Shown here one piece after another: positions 30,065 to 39,583 of a stretch of 64,000 bases of DNA; the stretch's first letter is position 1, and each line of letters begins with the position of its first letter. This DNA is from Actinophytocola sp963825445 (GTDB lineage: Bacteria; Actinomycetota; Actinomycetes; Mycobacteriales; Pseudonocardiaceae): contig CAWGTM010000024.1 of the NCBI GenBank assembly GCA_963825445.1, positions 186,001-250,000 of the forward strand, in the 5' to 3' direction. The notes beneath the pieces are model-generated. The model did not search any database. It was given only the letters and a program-made list of their open reading frames with translations, and was not told where the DNA came from. The position numbers and the translations under genes were made by a program.

Positions 30065-33016
30065 GTGAGATACGGGGTGCTGGGCCCGCTGCTGGTGACC
30101 GACAGCAGCGGGCAGTGGCTACGGCTGCGGGGCGACCGGCAACGGTCCCTGCTCGCCATGCTGCTCTTCCACGCCAACACGCAGGTTCCGGCCGAGCGCC
30201 TGGTGAACGCGCTCTGGCCGGACCTGCCACCCAAGTCCTACGCCTCCAACCTCCACACCTACGTCTCGCGGCTCCGCGAGCGCCTCGGGCCGATCGAACA
30301 CATCGGTGACGGCTACCGGTTCACGGTCGACACGACCGACCTCGACCTGCTGGTGTTCCGCGCCGAGGCCGACCGGGGCCGCCGCGCCGACGACCCGGCC
30401 GCCGCCGCGGCCCACCTGCGTACCGCGCTCGCCCAGTGGCGCGGCCATCCCCTCGACGACGTACACCTGCCGGCGCTCGACGCCGAGGTGGCGAGACTCG
30501 AGGACGAACGGCTCTCGGTCCTCGAGGACTGCCTGGACGCCGAACTGGCCGCCGGCCGCGACGCCGAGCTGATCGGCGAACTGCGGGTCGCGGTGGCCGA
30601 GAACCCGCTGCGGGAGCGGCTCACCGGCCTGCTGATGACCGCCATGCAGCGGTCGGGCCGCCAGGCCGACGCCCTCGAGGTCTACCGCCGCACCCGCGCC
30701 ACCCTGATCGAGGAGACGGGCCTCGAGCCCGGCGCCGGGCTACGTGCCGTGCACGCGGCCGTCCTGCGCGGCGAGGGACCGGAACCCACGGCCTGGCCGG
30801 TCCGCCAGCTCCCGGCCGACCACGACGGGTTCACCGGCCGCGAGGAGTCGGTGGCCGAACTGACGGGCCTGCTGGCCGACCGCCGCGCCCCGGTCGTGCT
30901 GCTGACCGGCGAGCCGGGCGCCGGCAAGAGCACCCTGGCGTTGCGCGTCGCGCACCGCGTGGCCGAGGCGTTCCCGGACGGCCAGCTCTACGCCCACCTG
31001 GCCGGCGCCACCGAGCCCCGCCCGGTCGACGACGTGCTGGCCGACCTGCTGCGCGGCCTCGGCGTGTTCGGTCAGGGCATCCCCGACGACACGCACGCCA
31101 AGGCAGCCGTCCTGCGTAGCCGGCTCGCGGATCGCCGGGTCCTGATCGTGCTCGACGACGCCGCCGACCCCGGCCAGGTGCGGCCGCTCATCCCCGGCAC
31201 GCCGACCAGCGCGGTCCTGGTCACCAGCCGCCGCCGGCTCACCGGGCTCGGCAGCGCGCACCGGGTGACCGTCGGCTCGTTGCGTGACGCCGAGGCCCGC
31301 GACCTGCTGGTCCGGCTGGCAGGCGACCGGGTGGCGGCCGAGCCGGAAGGGGCCGCCCGGATCGCGGCGGCCTGCGGCAACCTGCCTCTCGCGTTGCGCA
31401 TCGCCGGCACCCGCCTCGCCCTGCGGCCGGGGCTCTCACCGGCCGCGCTCGCCGACCGGCTGGAGGACGAGCGTCGCCGGCTCGACGAGCTGACGGTCAG
31501 CGACCTGCAGGTCCGATCGAGTCTCGCGTTGAGCTACCGGGCGCTGTCCGCGCCGGCCGCCGCGGTGTTCCGCAAGCTCGGCCTGGTGGGCGTCGGCTCG
31601 CTGCCGGCGTGGGCGCTCACCGTGCTGGCCGACGGTCCGGCCGGCGAGCGCGCGGTCGACGAGCTGATCGAGTCCAGCCTGCTCCAGCCGGTCGCCGCGG
31701 ACCGCTACGAGCAGCACGACCTGGTGCGTGCGTACGCGCGAGAGTTGGGGCGGGACGACGACACCGGACTGGCGGCCGCCGGCACGCGGCTGCTCGACGC
31801 CGTGCTCGGGCTGACCGACCGGTTCGCGCGCCTGCTGCCGAGGGCCCTGCCCATGCCGGACCTCGTCGAGCACCTGCCCACCGCACTGGACGTGCCGGTC
31901 GACGCCGAGTCGTGGTTCGCCGCCGAGCGGACGGGACTCGTCGCCGCGGTCCTCCGGATGTGCGCCGGCGGGCTGCACGCCGGCGCGGCCCTGCTGTTCG
32001 AGCGGCTCGCCCGTTACCTGTGGCTGCACGGCTACCACGACGACCTGCGGACCTGCGCGACCACGCTCGCCGGAGTTCCGGACGAGCGGATCCGGGTCCG
32101 CGCGACGGCCGTGCTCGCATTGGTGCTGCACGTGCGTGGTGAGTACCGGCTGGCCGAAACCCAGTACCGGTGGTGCGCGCGGCGACTGTCGCAAGTGGAC
32201 GACCGGCCGGCGTACGGGTGGGTGCTGGCCAACCTGGCGGACTGCCTGACCGGGCTGGGGGAGCCGGACGAGGCGCTCGACCTGGCCGACCGGGCGGAGA
32301 CCCTGTTGGGGGAGGACGAGTTCGGCACGCTGGCCGTGGCGCGCGTGCGGTCGACGGCGCTGAACCGGCTCGGGCGGCCGGACGAGTCGGTGCGGATCGA
32401 CACCGAGGCCGTGGCCGACGCCCGGCGTGCGGCCGAGCCGAGGCGGGTGGCGCAGGCGTTGCAGAGCCTGTCGTGGAGCCTCACGTTGACCGGCAGGCTG
32501 GACGACGCGGCGGCGGCCGCCACGGAGGCGGTGTCGTTGCTGCAGGGCCCGTCGGCGCGGTCGTCGTTGGCGCGGTCGCTGCGTACGCTCGGCGCCATCC
32601 ACGCCGGGCGGGGCGAGCGAACCCTTGCGCTGCAGGCGTTCGCCGAGGGTCGGGAGATCGCCGAGGAACTCAACGAGCGGCCGCGGGTGCTGGCCTGCAC
32701 CCGCGCGATCGCGGCCGGTTGGGTCGGCGCCTGCCGGGCCGGCGAGGCGGTGCCGGAGCTACTGCGGTGCCTGGCGGCCTACCGCGAGATGGGCAGCGTG
32801 TCCTCGGCGACCGTCACGTTGCGGCTGTTGGCGAGTGCGTACACGGCGACGGGCGACGAGGCGGCGGCGGCGGACGCGACGGCGGAGGCCGACCGACTGG
32901 CCGACCCCCGCGACGCGAACGCGGACACCCTTGTCCGCCTCCTGCTCCAGTTGACTCGCGTGCCGGGCGGCCCCCTCAACCGCCCGGCACCCGATCAGCG
33001 GAGCGCCTTGGCGTAG
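30065..33016 (+). CDS. SARP/AfsR-type transcriptional regulator
   Basis: 983 residues in the AfsR layout. An OmpR-like winged helix is at about 1-90 (MRYGVLGPLLV, then RQRSLLAMLLFHANTQVPAE), a bacterial transcriptional activation (BTAD) helical domain at 95-240, an NB-ARC ATPase from about 255 to 500 with Walker A GEPGAGKST near residue 282 and Walker B VLIVLDDAAD, and tetratricopeptide-like helices from about 600. Such proteins switch on secondary metabolism or stress genes. The GTG start abuts the gatB stop with no gap, so it is likely read with gatCAB, an unusual partner. Confidence 0.9.
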   Translation: MRYGVLGPLLVTDSSGQWLRLRGDRQRSLLAMLLFHANTQVPAERLVNALWPDLPPKSYASNLHTYVSRLRERLGPIEHIGDGYRFTVDTTDLDLLVFRAEADRGRRADDPAAAAAHLRTALAQWRGHPLDDVHLPALDAEVARLEDERLSVLEDCLDAELAAGRDAELIGELRVAVAENPLRERLTGLLMTAMQRSGRQADALEVYRRTRATLIEETGLEPGAGLRAVHAAVLRGEGPEPTAWPVRQLPADHDGFTGREESVAELTGLLADRRAPVVLLTGEPGAGKSTLALRVAHRVAEAFPDGQLYAHLAGATEPRPVDDVLADLLRGLGVFGQGIPDDTHAKAAVLRSRLADRRVLIVLDDAADPGQVRPLIPGTPTSAVLVTSRRRLTGLGSAHRVTVGSLRDAEARDLLVRLAGDRVAAEPEGAARIAAACGNLPLALRIAGTRLALRPGLSPAALADRLEDERRRLDELTVSDLQVRSSLALSYRALSAPAAAVFRKLGLVGVGSLPAWALTVLADGPAGERAVDELIESSLLQPVAADRYEQHDLVRAYARELGRDDDTGLAAAGTRLLDAVLGLTDRFARLLPRALPMPDLVEHLPTALDVPVDAESWFAAERTGLVAAVLRMCAGGLHAGAALLFERLARYLWLHGYHDDLRTCATTLAGVPDERIRVRATAVLALVLHVRGEYRLAETQYRWCARRLSQVDDRPAYGWVLANLADCLTGLGEPDEALDLADRAETLLGEDEFGTLAVARVRSTALNRLGRPDESVRIDTEAVADARRAAEPRRVAQALQSLSWSLTLTGRLDDAAAAATEAVSLLQGPSARSSLARSLRTLGAIHAGRGERTLALQAFAEGREIAEELNERPRVLACTRAIAAGWVGACRAGEAVPELLRCLAAYREMGSVSSATVTLRLLASAYTATGDEAAAADATAEADRLADPRDANADTLVRLLLQLTRVPGGPLNRPAPDQRSALA

Positions 33017-33498
33017 CGGCCGTTGGCCGGCAGCCACGTGAGCACGATCGCGACCACACCGCCGAGCATCGCCACCACGGACAGGAGCGCCATGGTCGAC
33101 GTGGTCTCGTCGGCCAGGATCACCAGAGCGAACACAATGGACAGTGCGGCGGCGATCGTCACCATGATCCGCGCCCACGTCGCGGCCTTCACCATCACCA
33201 GGCCGAACACCAGCAGCGCGGCACCGGCGAACAGCGCCAGGTAGCCCCTGGTCTGGAACGTGCTCACGAAGGCGTCGAGCGAGTCGTGCCCCGCGAGCAG
33301 TGCCAACCCCTCGATGTCCGCGTCGGTCAGACCGGGCATGCCGGCCTCCGCGAAGATCTCCTTGATCATGTCGACCCCGCCGGTGGCGACCATGATGCCG
33401 TTGACCACCGCGGCGATCGCGGTGACGACCGTGACGGCGACGGCCGCCGTGAGCGTCGCCGGACGGCGCGTGGTGGCGGTCTCGGTTGTTACGGACAC
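32995..33498 (-). CDS. Four-helix membrane protein, unknown function
   Basis: GTG at 33498, preceded by AAGGAGAA, gives 167 residues. After a Thr-rich start, hydrophobic helices are seen at VAVTVVTAIAAVVNGIMVA, YLALFAGAALLVFGLVMV, IMVTIAAALSIVFALVI and ALLSVVAMLGGVVAIVLTW, with a Gly/Asp-rich loop after the first. I do not recognise a defined family. It converges on the SARP gene and their 3' ends overlap by 22 bases. Confidence 0.7.
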   Translation of the reverse strand: MSVTTETATTRRPATLTAAVAVTVVTAIAAVVNGIMVATGGVDMIKEIFAEAGMPGLTDADIEGLALLAGHDSLDAFVSTFQTRGYLALFAGAALLVFGLVMVKAATWARIMVTIAAALSIVFALVILADETTSTMALLSVVAMLGGVVAIVLTWLPANGRYAKALR

Positions 33499-33668
33499 GT
33501 GTGTGTTCTCCTTGCTCTGCCTGGAAAGTGGAGTTCCCCTTGGGTGATCACCCAGGCGACGCACGGTAGTGAAGCCCGCCACACGGAGCGCACACAGAAC
33601 GGCAACCGCTGGGACCTGCTCCAACCGGCGTTCAGCTGAACGCCGGCCTCGGTGTCCACGGCCCAGAA

Positions 33669-33840
33669 GCTACATCTGCCCAACCGATGGTTGTGTAGCC
33701 ACGGTTCAGTCACGTCCCGGTCACCACCCAGACGCGACGCGCAGAAGCGTCGCCGCTGTGCGGCACAGGAGCCGCGACCCCACGGTAACCGCCATGACCT
33801 GCTCATCTGGGTTTACAACCATCAGTTGGGCAGATGTAGC
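33669..33840. mobile_element. MITE-like element, 172 bp with 26-bp terminal inverted repeats
   Basis: The ends 33669-33694 and 33815-33840 are inverted copies of each other with one mismatch in 26 (outer bases GCTACATCTGCCCAAC). Nothing between them codes for a transposase. The inside includes about 33 bases (33717-33750) that closely match part of the neighbouring acyl-CoA dehydrogenase relic (33938-33972). No clear target-site duplication is seen. It fits a miniature inverted-repeat element moved by an enzyme encoded elsewhere. Confidence 0.65.
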
Positions 33841-33847
33841 CTCCGAG

Positions 33848-34172
33848 TCAGCACTCAACCGAGCCTCGCGCGGGCGCGCTCCAGGGGATCGCGGCCATGT
33901 CCACCCCGGCCGGCAGCGTGCCGAACGCCGCGCCCCAGTCACCACCCAAACGCGACGCGCAGAACGCGTCCGCCACCGCCGGGTGACCGTGACGCACCAG
34001 CAGGGAACCCTGCAGTACCAACGCCATCCGTTCGACCGTCCGCCGCGCGCCGGCCCGCGCTTCGGCCAGGTCGGACATCCCGGCCAGGTCCTTGCGCAGT
34101 CGCGCACCGCGCCGTCCCAGCCGAGCGTCCGCGCCTGCCGCCTGGTCCATCTCCGCGAAGAGGTAGGGGTGG
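33848..34172 (-). pseudogene. Relic: C-terminus of an AidB-like acyl-CoA dehydrogenase
   Basis: Reading leftward, HPYLFAEMDQAAGADARLG, then TVERMALVLQGSLLVRHGHP, AVADAFCASRLGGDWGAAFG and TLPAGVDMAAI match the last 100 or so residues of actinobacterial acyl-CoA dehydrogenase/AidB-type proteins. The frame is closed by a stop just upstream at about 34175 and the FAD-binding part (over 400 residues) is gone, so it is a 5'-truncated remnant. The MITE-like element adjoins its 3' end. Confidence 0.7.
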
Positions 34173-34226
34173 CCCTACCCGCAACCCGGTGGGCCGCCCC
34201 ATACCGCTCGGCCGCGCCGACGGCCA

Positions 34227-34248
34227 GGGTTGTCCGTACCGACAACCC
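34227..34248. promoter_or_regulatory. Palindrome before the alpha/beta hydrolase gene
   Basis: GGGTTGTC and GACAACCC form eight-base arms around CGTACC, ending 14 bases before the ATG at 34263. The site overlaps where a promoter or ribosome-binding leader would be, so an operator is likely. No regulator gene is next to it. Confidence 0.5.
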
Positions 34249-34262
34249 CTGGGGATAAACCG

Positions 34263-35444
34263 ATGCGGAGAACTCGAGTACTCGCTGCCTTACTGTGCGC
34301 CGGAATGTTCGCCGCACCCGTGATGGCCACCGCGGCGCCCGCCACCGAGACCGTGGTCTCGGCGTCCCGGCTGACCACGGTCACCAAGATCGCGTCCCTG
34401 AGCCGCGCGGAGGTCGCCGCGTATCTCACGGAGTACGAACTCGACGCGGCGGCCGCGCGCCACGGCGTGACCCTGTACCGGATCACCTACCGGACCGGCG
34501 GAGCCACGGCGAGCGCACTGGTCGCGTTGCCCCGCAACGACGCGCGCCGGCTGCCGACCGTGGCGTGGCTGCACGGCACGCGTGCCTACCGCGGCTACAC
34601 GGGTTCCATGGTCGACAACCTGGACCGGGCGGCGGCCGTCCAGTTCGCGGCGGCCGGCTACGCGACCAGCGCTCCCGACTACCTCGGCCTCGGCGAAGGC
34701 CCGGGCCTGCACCCGTACATGATCGCGCGGCCGACGGTCACGGCATCGATCGACGCGTTGCACGCCACCCGCGAACTGGCCGCGCGCGGCGGCGTCCGGC
34801 TGGACCGCGACGTGGCGGTGACCGGCTTCTCGCAGGGCGGGCACGCGGCCATGCTGGTCGGGCGTGCGCTCCAGGACGACGAGTACTTCCGGACGAGGGC
34901 GATCGCGTCGCTGAACGGACCGCTGGACATCCGCGGCGCCGAGCTGCCGGCCGTGTTCGACGGGCGGCTGGACGGGCGGAGCGCCACGTTCTACCTGGGC
35001 TACGTCATGGTGTCGTGGCACCGGCAGTACGGCCTGTGGTCCTCGCCGTCGGAAGCGTTCCAGGCGCCCTACGACCGGACGATCGAGACCCTGTTCGACG
35101 GCGAGCACCGCGAGGAGGACATCTTCGCCGCGCTGCCGGCGACGCCCGAGGAGCTGTTCACCCCGTCCTACATCGCCAAGTTGAAGCATCCGACCGGTGA
35201 GCTGCGGCAGGTCATCGCGGCGAACGACCAGGCGTGCCGCGACTGGCGGCCGCGAGTGCCCGTGCGCCTGTTCACGTCGACCGGCGACCGTGACGTGGAC
35301 ATCGAGAACACCGAGAACTGCGCGGCCCAGCTGTCCGAGAGCGGCGCCCGCGCCCGGGTCGTGAACCTCGGCGACCTCGACCACTTCGCGGCCGGCCGCA
35401 CGGCCGTGCCGCTGACCCTCGAATGGCTGAACCGCCTGGACTGA
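34263..35444 (+). CDS. Secreted alpha/beta hydrolase (lipase-like)
   Basis: ATG at 34263 gives 393 residues with a signal peptide (TRVLAALLCAGMFAAPVMATAAP). The catalytic serine is in the elbow VTGFSQGGHAAML; an acid in STGDRDVDI and a His in DLDHFAAG complete a likely triad. The WLHGTRAY stretch fits the oxyanion region. The pattern resembles secretory lipases and related esterases acting on lipids or esters outside the cell. The longer in-frame start at 34230 would lack a proper signal peptide start. Confidence 0.85.
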   Translation: MRRTRVLAALLCAGMFAAPVMATAAPATETVVSASRLTTVTKIASLSRAEVAAYLTEYELDAAAARHGVTLYRITYRTGGATASALVALPRNDARRLPTVAWLHGTRAYRGYTGSMVDNLDRAAAVQFAAAGYATSAPDYLGLGEGPGLHPYMIARPTVTASIDALHATRELAARGGVRLDRDVAVTGFSQGGHAAMLVGRALQDDEYFRTRAIASLNGPLDIRGAELPAVFDGRLDGRSATFYLGYVMVSWHRQYGLWSSPSEAFQAPYDRTIETLFDGEHREEDIFAALPATPEELFTPSYIAKLKHPTGELRQVIAANDQACRDWRPRVPVRLFTSTGDRDVDIENTENCAAQLSESGARARVVNLGDLDHFAAGRTAVPLTLEWLNRLD

Positions 35445-35451
35445 CGGGTTC

Positions 35452-36132
35452 TCACGGCCGCCCGGCTGGGTGGCGGTCGCTGCCGCCGCGAGCGCTGAGG
35501 TATCGGATGGGGCGGATCAGCGGCCGGTAGAAGGGGCGCACCAGCCAGCCGGGGACGAAGCCGTGACGCTCCTCCTCCCAGACCCGGGCCCGGGGGTGAC
35601 TCCTGAGCACGGGGCTTTCTCTGACGACCGGGGCGGTGGTCAGCACCTCGACGCGGCAGAGGTGCTTGACGTTGACGTAGCCGTACTGGCTGGGGCTGAC
35701 CAGGCGGACCGGTGCGCCGTGGTCACTGCCGAGCGGCTCACCGTTGAGATTCTCGGCGATGAGCACGTCGTCGGACAGGATGTCCTCGATCGTCACCACC
35801 GCCTCCACCCCGTCGAGACCGCGGCAGCGGACGTGCGTGATCGTGGTGTCGGCCGGAAGCGCCGGCTCGATGAGCGCACGGTAGAACGTCTCGAACGAGA
35901 CGCCCTCCCAACGCAGATCGGTGGCCGACCAGCCGGCCACGCAGTGGAAGTCGGCGGTGATCTCCTTGCGCGGCAGGGCGGAGAGCGCCGCGAGCGGCAC
36001 CTCGAGTTCGGCCGCCCCGCGTATCTCGATCACCATGTCGTCCGGCACCGCGGGGGCGGGCTTGGAGAGGTGGGTGCCGAACCGGGGGAATCCCTCGACA
36101 CGGCGTTGTCCTGGAGGAAGTCGGTGGTTCAC
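35452..36132 (-). CDS. Molybdopterin-dependent oxidoreductase (sulfite oxidase-like fold)
   Basis: 226 residues. The Mo-coordinating cysteine is likely that in DFHCVAGWSATDLRWEGV, and YGYVNVKHLCRVEVL and GAPVRLVSPSQYGY are also family features. There is no twin-arginine signal or haem domain, so it is a small cytoplasmic or membrane-peripheral type (the C-terminus is basic with Arg-Pro-Phe-Tyr-Arg-Pro). Substrate unknown. It ends seven bases from the hydrolase stop, convergent. Confidence 0.85.
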   Translation of the reverse strand: MNHRLPPGQRRVEGFPRFGTHLSKPAPAVPDDMVIEIRGAAELEVPLAALSALPRKEITADFHCVAGWSATDLRWEGVSFETFYRALIEPALPADTTITHVRCRGLDGVEAVVTIEDILSDDVLIAENLNGEPLGSDHGAPVRLVSPSQYGYVNVKHLCRVEVLTTAPVVRESPVLRSHPRARVWEEERHGFVPGWLVRPFYRPLIRPIRYLSARGGSDRHPAGRP

Positions 36133-36216
36133 CAGGCCACTATCTCCCCGACGACCCGGCCCGATCTCACCCTTGAGAGGGAGGCCACTCCACCGCGAGA
36201 GTGATTTTGAACGCGT

Positions 36217-36621
36217 TCAGTCCTCCGCCGAGGACGGGAGCGGGGGTGGAGGTGTCCAGCGGAGTCCGGCACCGTCGAGGTGCTGGACGATCCAGGCTCG
36301 CCCTTGTGGCCCGCAGGTGTTCCAGGTCCAGCTCAGTGGTCGCGCCGCCGTCGCGGCCTCTCGCCGGCTGGCCGCCTCCTGGTGAGCGGGTTGGCCGGGT
36401 AGCGGCCGGGCGATCAACGGCAGGTTGTGTGCCAGGTCGGCGAGGAACCTGATGCGTTCGAGAGCATCGGCGGCGGAGGCGTGCTGCGGTGCGGCCTCGT
36501 GCCGGATCTCGACCAGAGCCCAGGAAGCCAGGAAGGCGGCGGCCGTTCGGTCGTCGATCTCACCAGTGTTCGTAGAGTCCGGGCGTGATCGTCTCCAGGG
36601 CCACCGCGCGGATCGTGCCAC
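36217..36621 (-). CDS. Hypothetical protein (start uncertain)
   Basis: A coding-looking stretch, DRTAAAFLASWALVEIRHEA, then ALERIRFLADLAHNLPLIARP and a Trp-rich end, about 110 residues of good quality. A GTG at 36621 would give 134 residues, but the first 25 are basic and unlike the rest. In the next frame GTG-GCC-CTG at about 36605 starts a short peptide running into it, so one missing base may hide the true start. Function unknown. Confidence 0.5.
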   Translation of the reverse strand: MARSARWPWRRSRPDSTNTGEIDDRTAAAFLASWALVEIRHEAAPQHASAADALERIRFLADLAHNLPLIARPLPGQPAHQEAASRREAATAARPLSWTWNTCGPQGRAWIVQHLDGAGLRWTPPPPLPSSAED

Positions 36622-36629
36622 GGCTCGGA

Positions 36630-37796
36630 TCAGTCCTTGCCGGCCGTGCCGCCGCCCTGGGGGAACACGATGACCACGGCTCGGTCGTCGCTGGAGACCG
36701 GCGTGCCGCCGGACTTGTTCACCGTGCCCGCGATGCCCATCGACTCGTTCACCAGGTCCACCGCGCCCCAGCGGCCGAAACCGGCCGGCGGGGCCATGGT
36801 CACGGTGGGCTTGTCGGTGAACGTGCCCTCCGCGGTCATGGGCAGGTTGTGCTGGCTCGCCTCCGCCTCCATGAAGACCCACATCACCTCGGGCGTCGAC
36901 GCGCACCCCGCCACCCCCGGCCGCTCCGGCCACGTCCACGCCGGCGCGCCCAGAGGCTGGCCCGGCTGGATCTTGTAGAGCACGTCGGCGCCGGCCGCCC
37001 GGTCGGTCACCCACAGGTGCTGCCCGTCCATCGACGAGCAGATGCCGCCGGGGGAGCGCAGCCCGCCGGCCACCACGGCCGACGAGCCCACGGTCGGCTG
37101 GCCGGCCGTGTCGATCATCAGGACCTTGCCGGCCAGCGACTTCAGGTCACCGGCGCTGGTCGGGCTGCCCGCGTCACCGGTGGCGACCAGCAGCCCGCCC
37201 CGCCGGTCCTGGGTGAGCGACCCGCGGTTGCCGGTGGCGCCGCGGGGGATGCCCGTGAGGACCGGCTTGGGGGTGTCACCAGGCGCGATCCGCACCACGC
37301 GGTTGTCGCTTGCCGTGGTGATGTACGCGAAGATCAGCTGGTCCTCGGTGTAGGCGGGGGACAACGCGAGGCCGGTCAGACCGCCGTCGGTGCTGCTGTC
37401 CACGGGCACCACGGCCACCAGTTCCGGCGGCGCGCCCGGCTGGACGCGCAGGATGCGGCCGGTCCGCCGCTCACCCACCAGCGCCACCGGGTGCTGGCCG
37501 TCACCGGGCAGCGCGGCGACCGCGGTGATCGTGTCCAGACACGTGCCGATGACCGCCCGGTTGAAGTCCTTGCACCCGTCCGGCGGCGGCACCTCGGATG
37601 GTTCCTGCTGGTCACCGCCCTGTCCCGGCGACTCGGACCCGCCGGGGACCTGCGGGTCCGGGGCGGCCTGCGGGGTGAGTTGCTCCTGCGGCTGCCACTT
37701 CTCCGGCGGCGGCTGCTGGGGGAAGCTCGCGCAGCCGGACACCAGCAACCCGCCCGCCGCGATCACGGCAAGCTTCGTCCGCCACCTGACTGCCAT
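36630..37796 (-). CDS. Sorbosone/PQQ-type dehydrogenase-like lipoprotein
   Basis: 388 residues. The signal peptide ends in a lipobox (LLVSGCAS), so the protein is lipid-anchored outside the membrane. A Pro/Gln-rich linker (residues 25-75) leads to a six-bladed beta-propeller of the glucose/sorbosone dehydrogenase type: VAALPGDGQHPVALVGER, GLTGLALSPAY, GNRGSLTQDRRGGLLVATGD, and AGGLRSPGGICSSMDG. Whether it binds PQQ or is only a propeller is not clear. Confidence 0.8.
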   Translation of the reverse strand: MAVRWRTKLAVIAAGGLLVSGCASFPQQPPPEKWQPQEQLTPQAAPDPQVPGGSESPGQGGDQQEPSEVPPPDGCKDFNRAVIGTCLDTITAVAALPGDGQHPVALVGERRTGRILRVQPGAPPELVAVVPVDSSTDGGLTGLALSPAYTEDQLIFAYITTASDNRVVRIAPGDTPKPVLTGIPRGATGNRGSLTQDRRGGLLVATGDAGSPTSAGDLKSLAGKVLMIDTAGQPTVGSSAVVAGGLRSPGGICSSMDGQHLWVTDRAAGADVLYKIQPGQPLGAPAWTWPERPGVAGCASTPEVMWVFMEAEASQHNLPMTAEGTFTDKPTVTMAPPAGFGRWGAVDLVNESMGIAGTVNKSGGTPVSSDDRAVVIVFPQGGGTAGKD

Positions 37797-37848
37797 GTCA
37801 CCAAGCTAGGTGTCCGGCCGTGAACAACACGTGAGAGGGTGGCCCACT

Positions 37849-38772
37849 GTGACGATCACCGTGGTGGTGCCCGACGAGGAAGGCGTGTCCGCGCTGGCGG
37901 ACCTGGCCGGCGTCGAGGTCGTGTCCTGGGACCCGGACGACGAGAACCAGCAGATGCCCGAGGCGGCCGAACGCGCCGAGATCCTGGTGCCGAGCTTCCT
38001 GGTGGCGACCGATCCGGCAACCGTGCTCGCGCGGATGCCGAACCTGCGGCTCATCCAGCTGATGACCGCGGGCGTCGAGCACTGGCTCGGCCGCATCCCC
38101 GAACACGTGACGTTGTCCACGGGCCGCGGCGCCCACGGCGGCAGCACGGCCGAGTGGGCGTTGGGTGCCCTGCTGACCATCTACCGCGACTTCCTCCCGT
38201 TCGACCGGGCCCGGCGCAAGCGGGACTGGTCGCGCCGCCCGACCGACACGTTGCAGGACAAGCGGGTGCTGGTGCTCGGCGCCGGTGATCTCGGCCGCCG
38301 GATGCGCACGAGGCTCGAGGCGTGTGACGCGGTCGCCACGCTCGTCGCCTCCCGGGCCCGCGACGGCGTGCACGGCATCGACGAACTGCCCGACCTGCTC
38401 GGTACGCACGACGCGGTGGTGGTCATGGTGCCGCTCACCGAGGCGACCACGGGTCTCGTGGACGCGGAGTTCCTGGCGCGGATGCCGGACGGGGCGATCC
38501 TCGTGAACGCCGCGCGGGGCAAGGTGGTGCGGACCGACGCGTTGCTCGCCGAGCTGACGTCTGGACGGTTGCGGGCCGCGTTGGACGTGACCGATCCGGA
38601 GCCGCTGCCGGCCGACCATCCACTGTGGACCGCGCCGGGACTTCTGTTGACACCGCACGTCGCCGGCAGTGTCCACGGTTACCAGCGGCGCGGTTATGCC
38701 GTGGTCGCCGAACAGATCGCGCGTTACGTGGCGGGGGAGACACCGGCCAATGTGGTCCGTGGGGAGTACTGA
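37849..38772 (+). CDS. D-isomer-specific 2-hydroxyacid dehydrogenase
   Basis: GTG at 37849 gives 307 residues. The NAD-binding loop is VLVLGAGDLGRRM; the Arg of VNAARGKVV, the Glu of VTDPEPLPADHPLW and the His of LLLTPHVAGS are the catalytic residues of the family. It reduces 2-keto acids or the reverse, and the exact substrate is not predictable. It is divergent from the lipoprotein gene, only 52 bases apart. Confidence 0.9.
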   Translation: MTITVVVPDEEGVSALADLAGVEVVSWDPDDENQQMPEAAERAEILVPSFLVATDPATVLARMPNLRLIQLMTAGVEHWLGRIPEHVTLSTGRGAHGGSTAEWALGALLTIYRDFLPFDRARRKRDWSRRPTDTLQDKRVLVLGAGDLGRRMRTRLEACDAVATLVASRARDGVHGIDELPDLLGTHDAVVVMVPLTEATTGLVDAEFLARMPDGAILVNAARGKVVRTDALLAELTSGRLRAALDVTDPEPLPADHPLWTAPGLLLTPHVAGSVHGYQRRGYAVVAEQIARYVAGETPANVVRGEY

Positions 38773-38823
38773 GTTGGGCCGTTCTGTCGGCACCCGCTTG
38801 GCCGATGCCCTACCCTGCGCTGG

Positions 38824-39570
<747 letters not shown>

Positions 39571-39583
39571 GTAGGCTGGCCAC

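Noticed and set aside
35470..36204. Plus-strand frame over the molybdopterin oxidoreductase gene
   Set aside because: Shadow of the minus-strand gene, which has the conserved Cys and family motifs.
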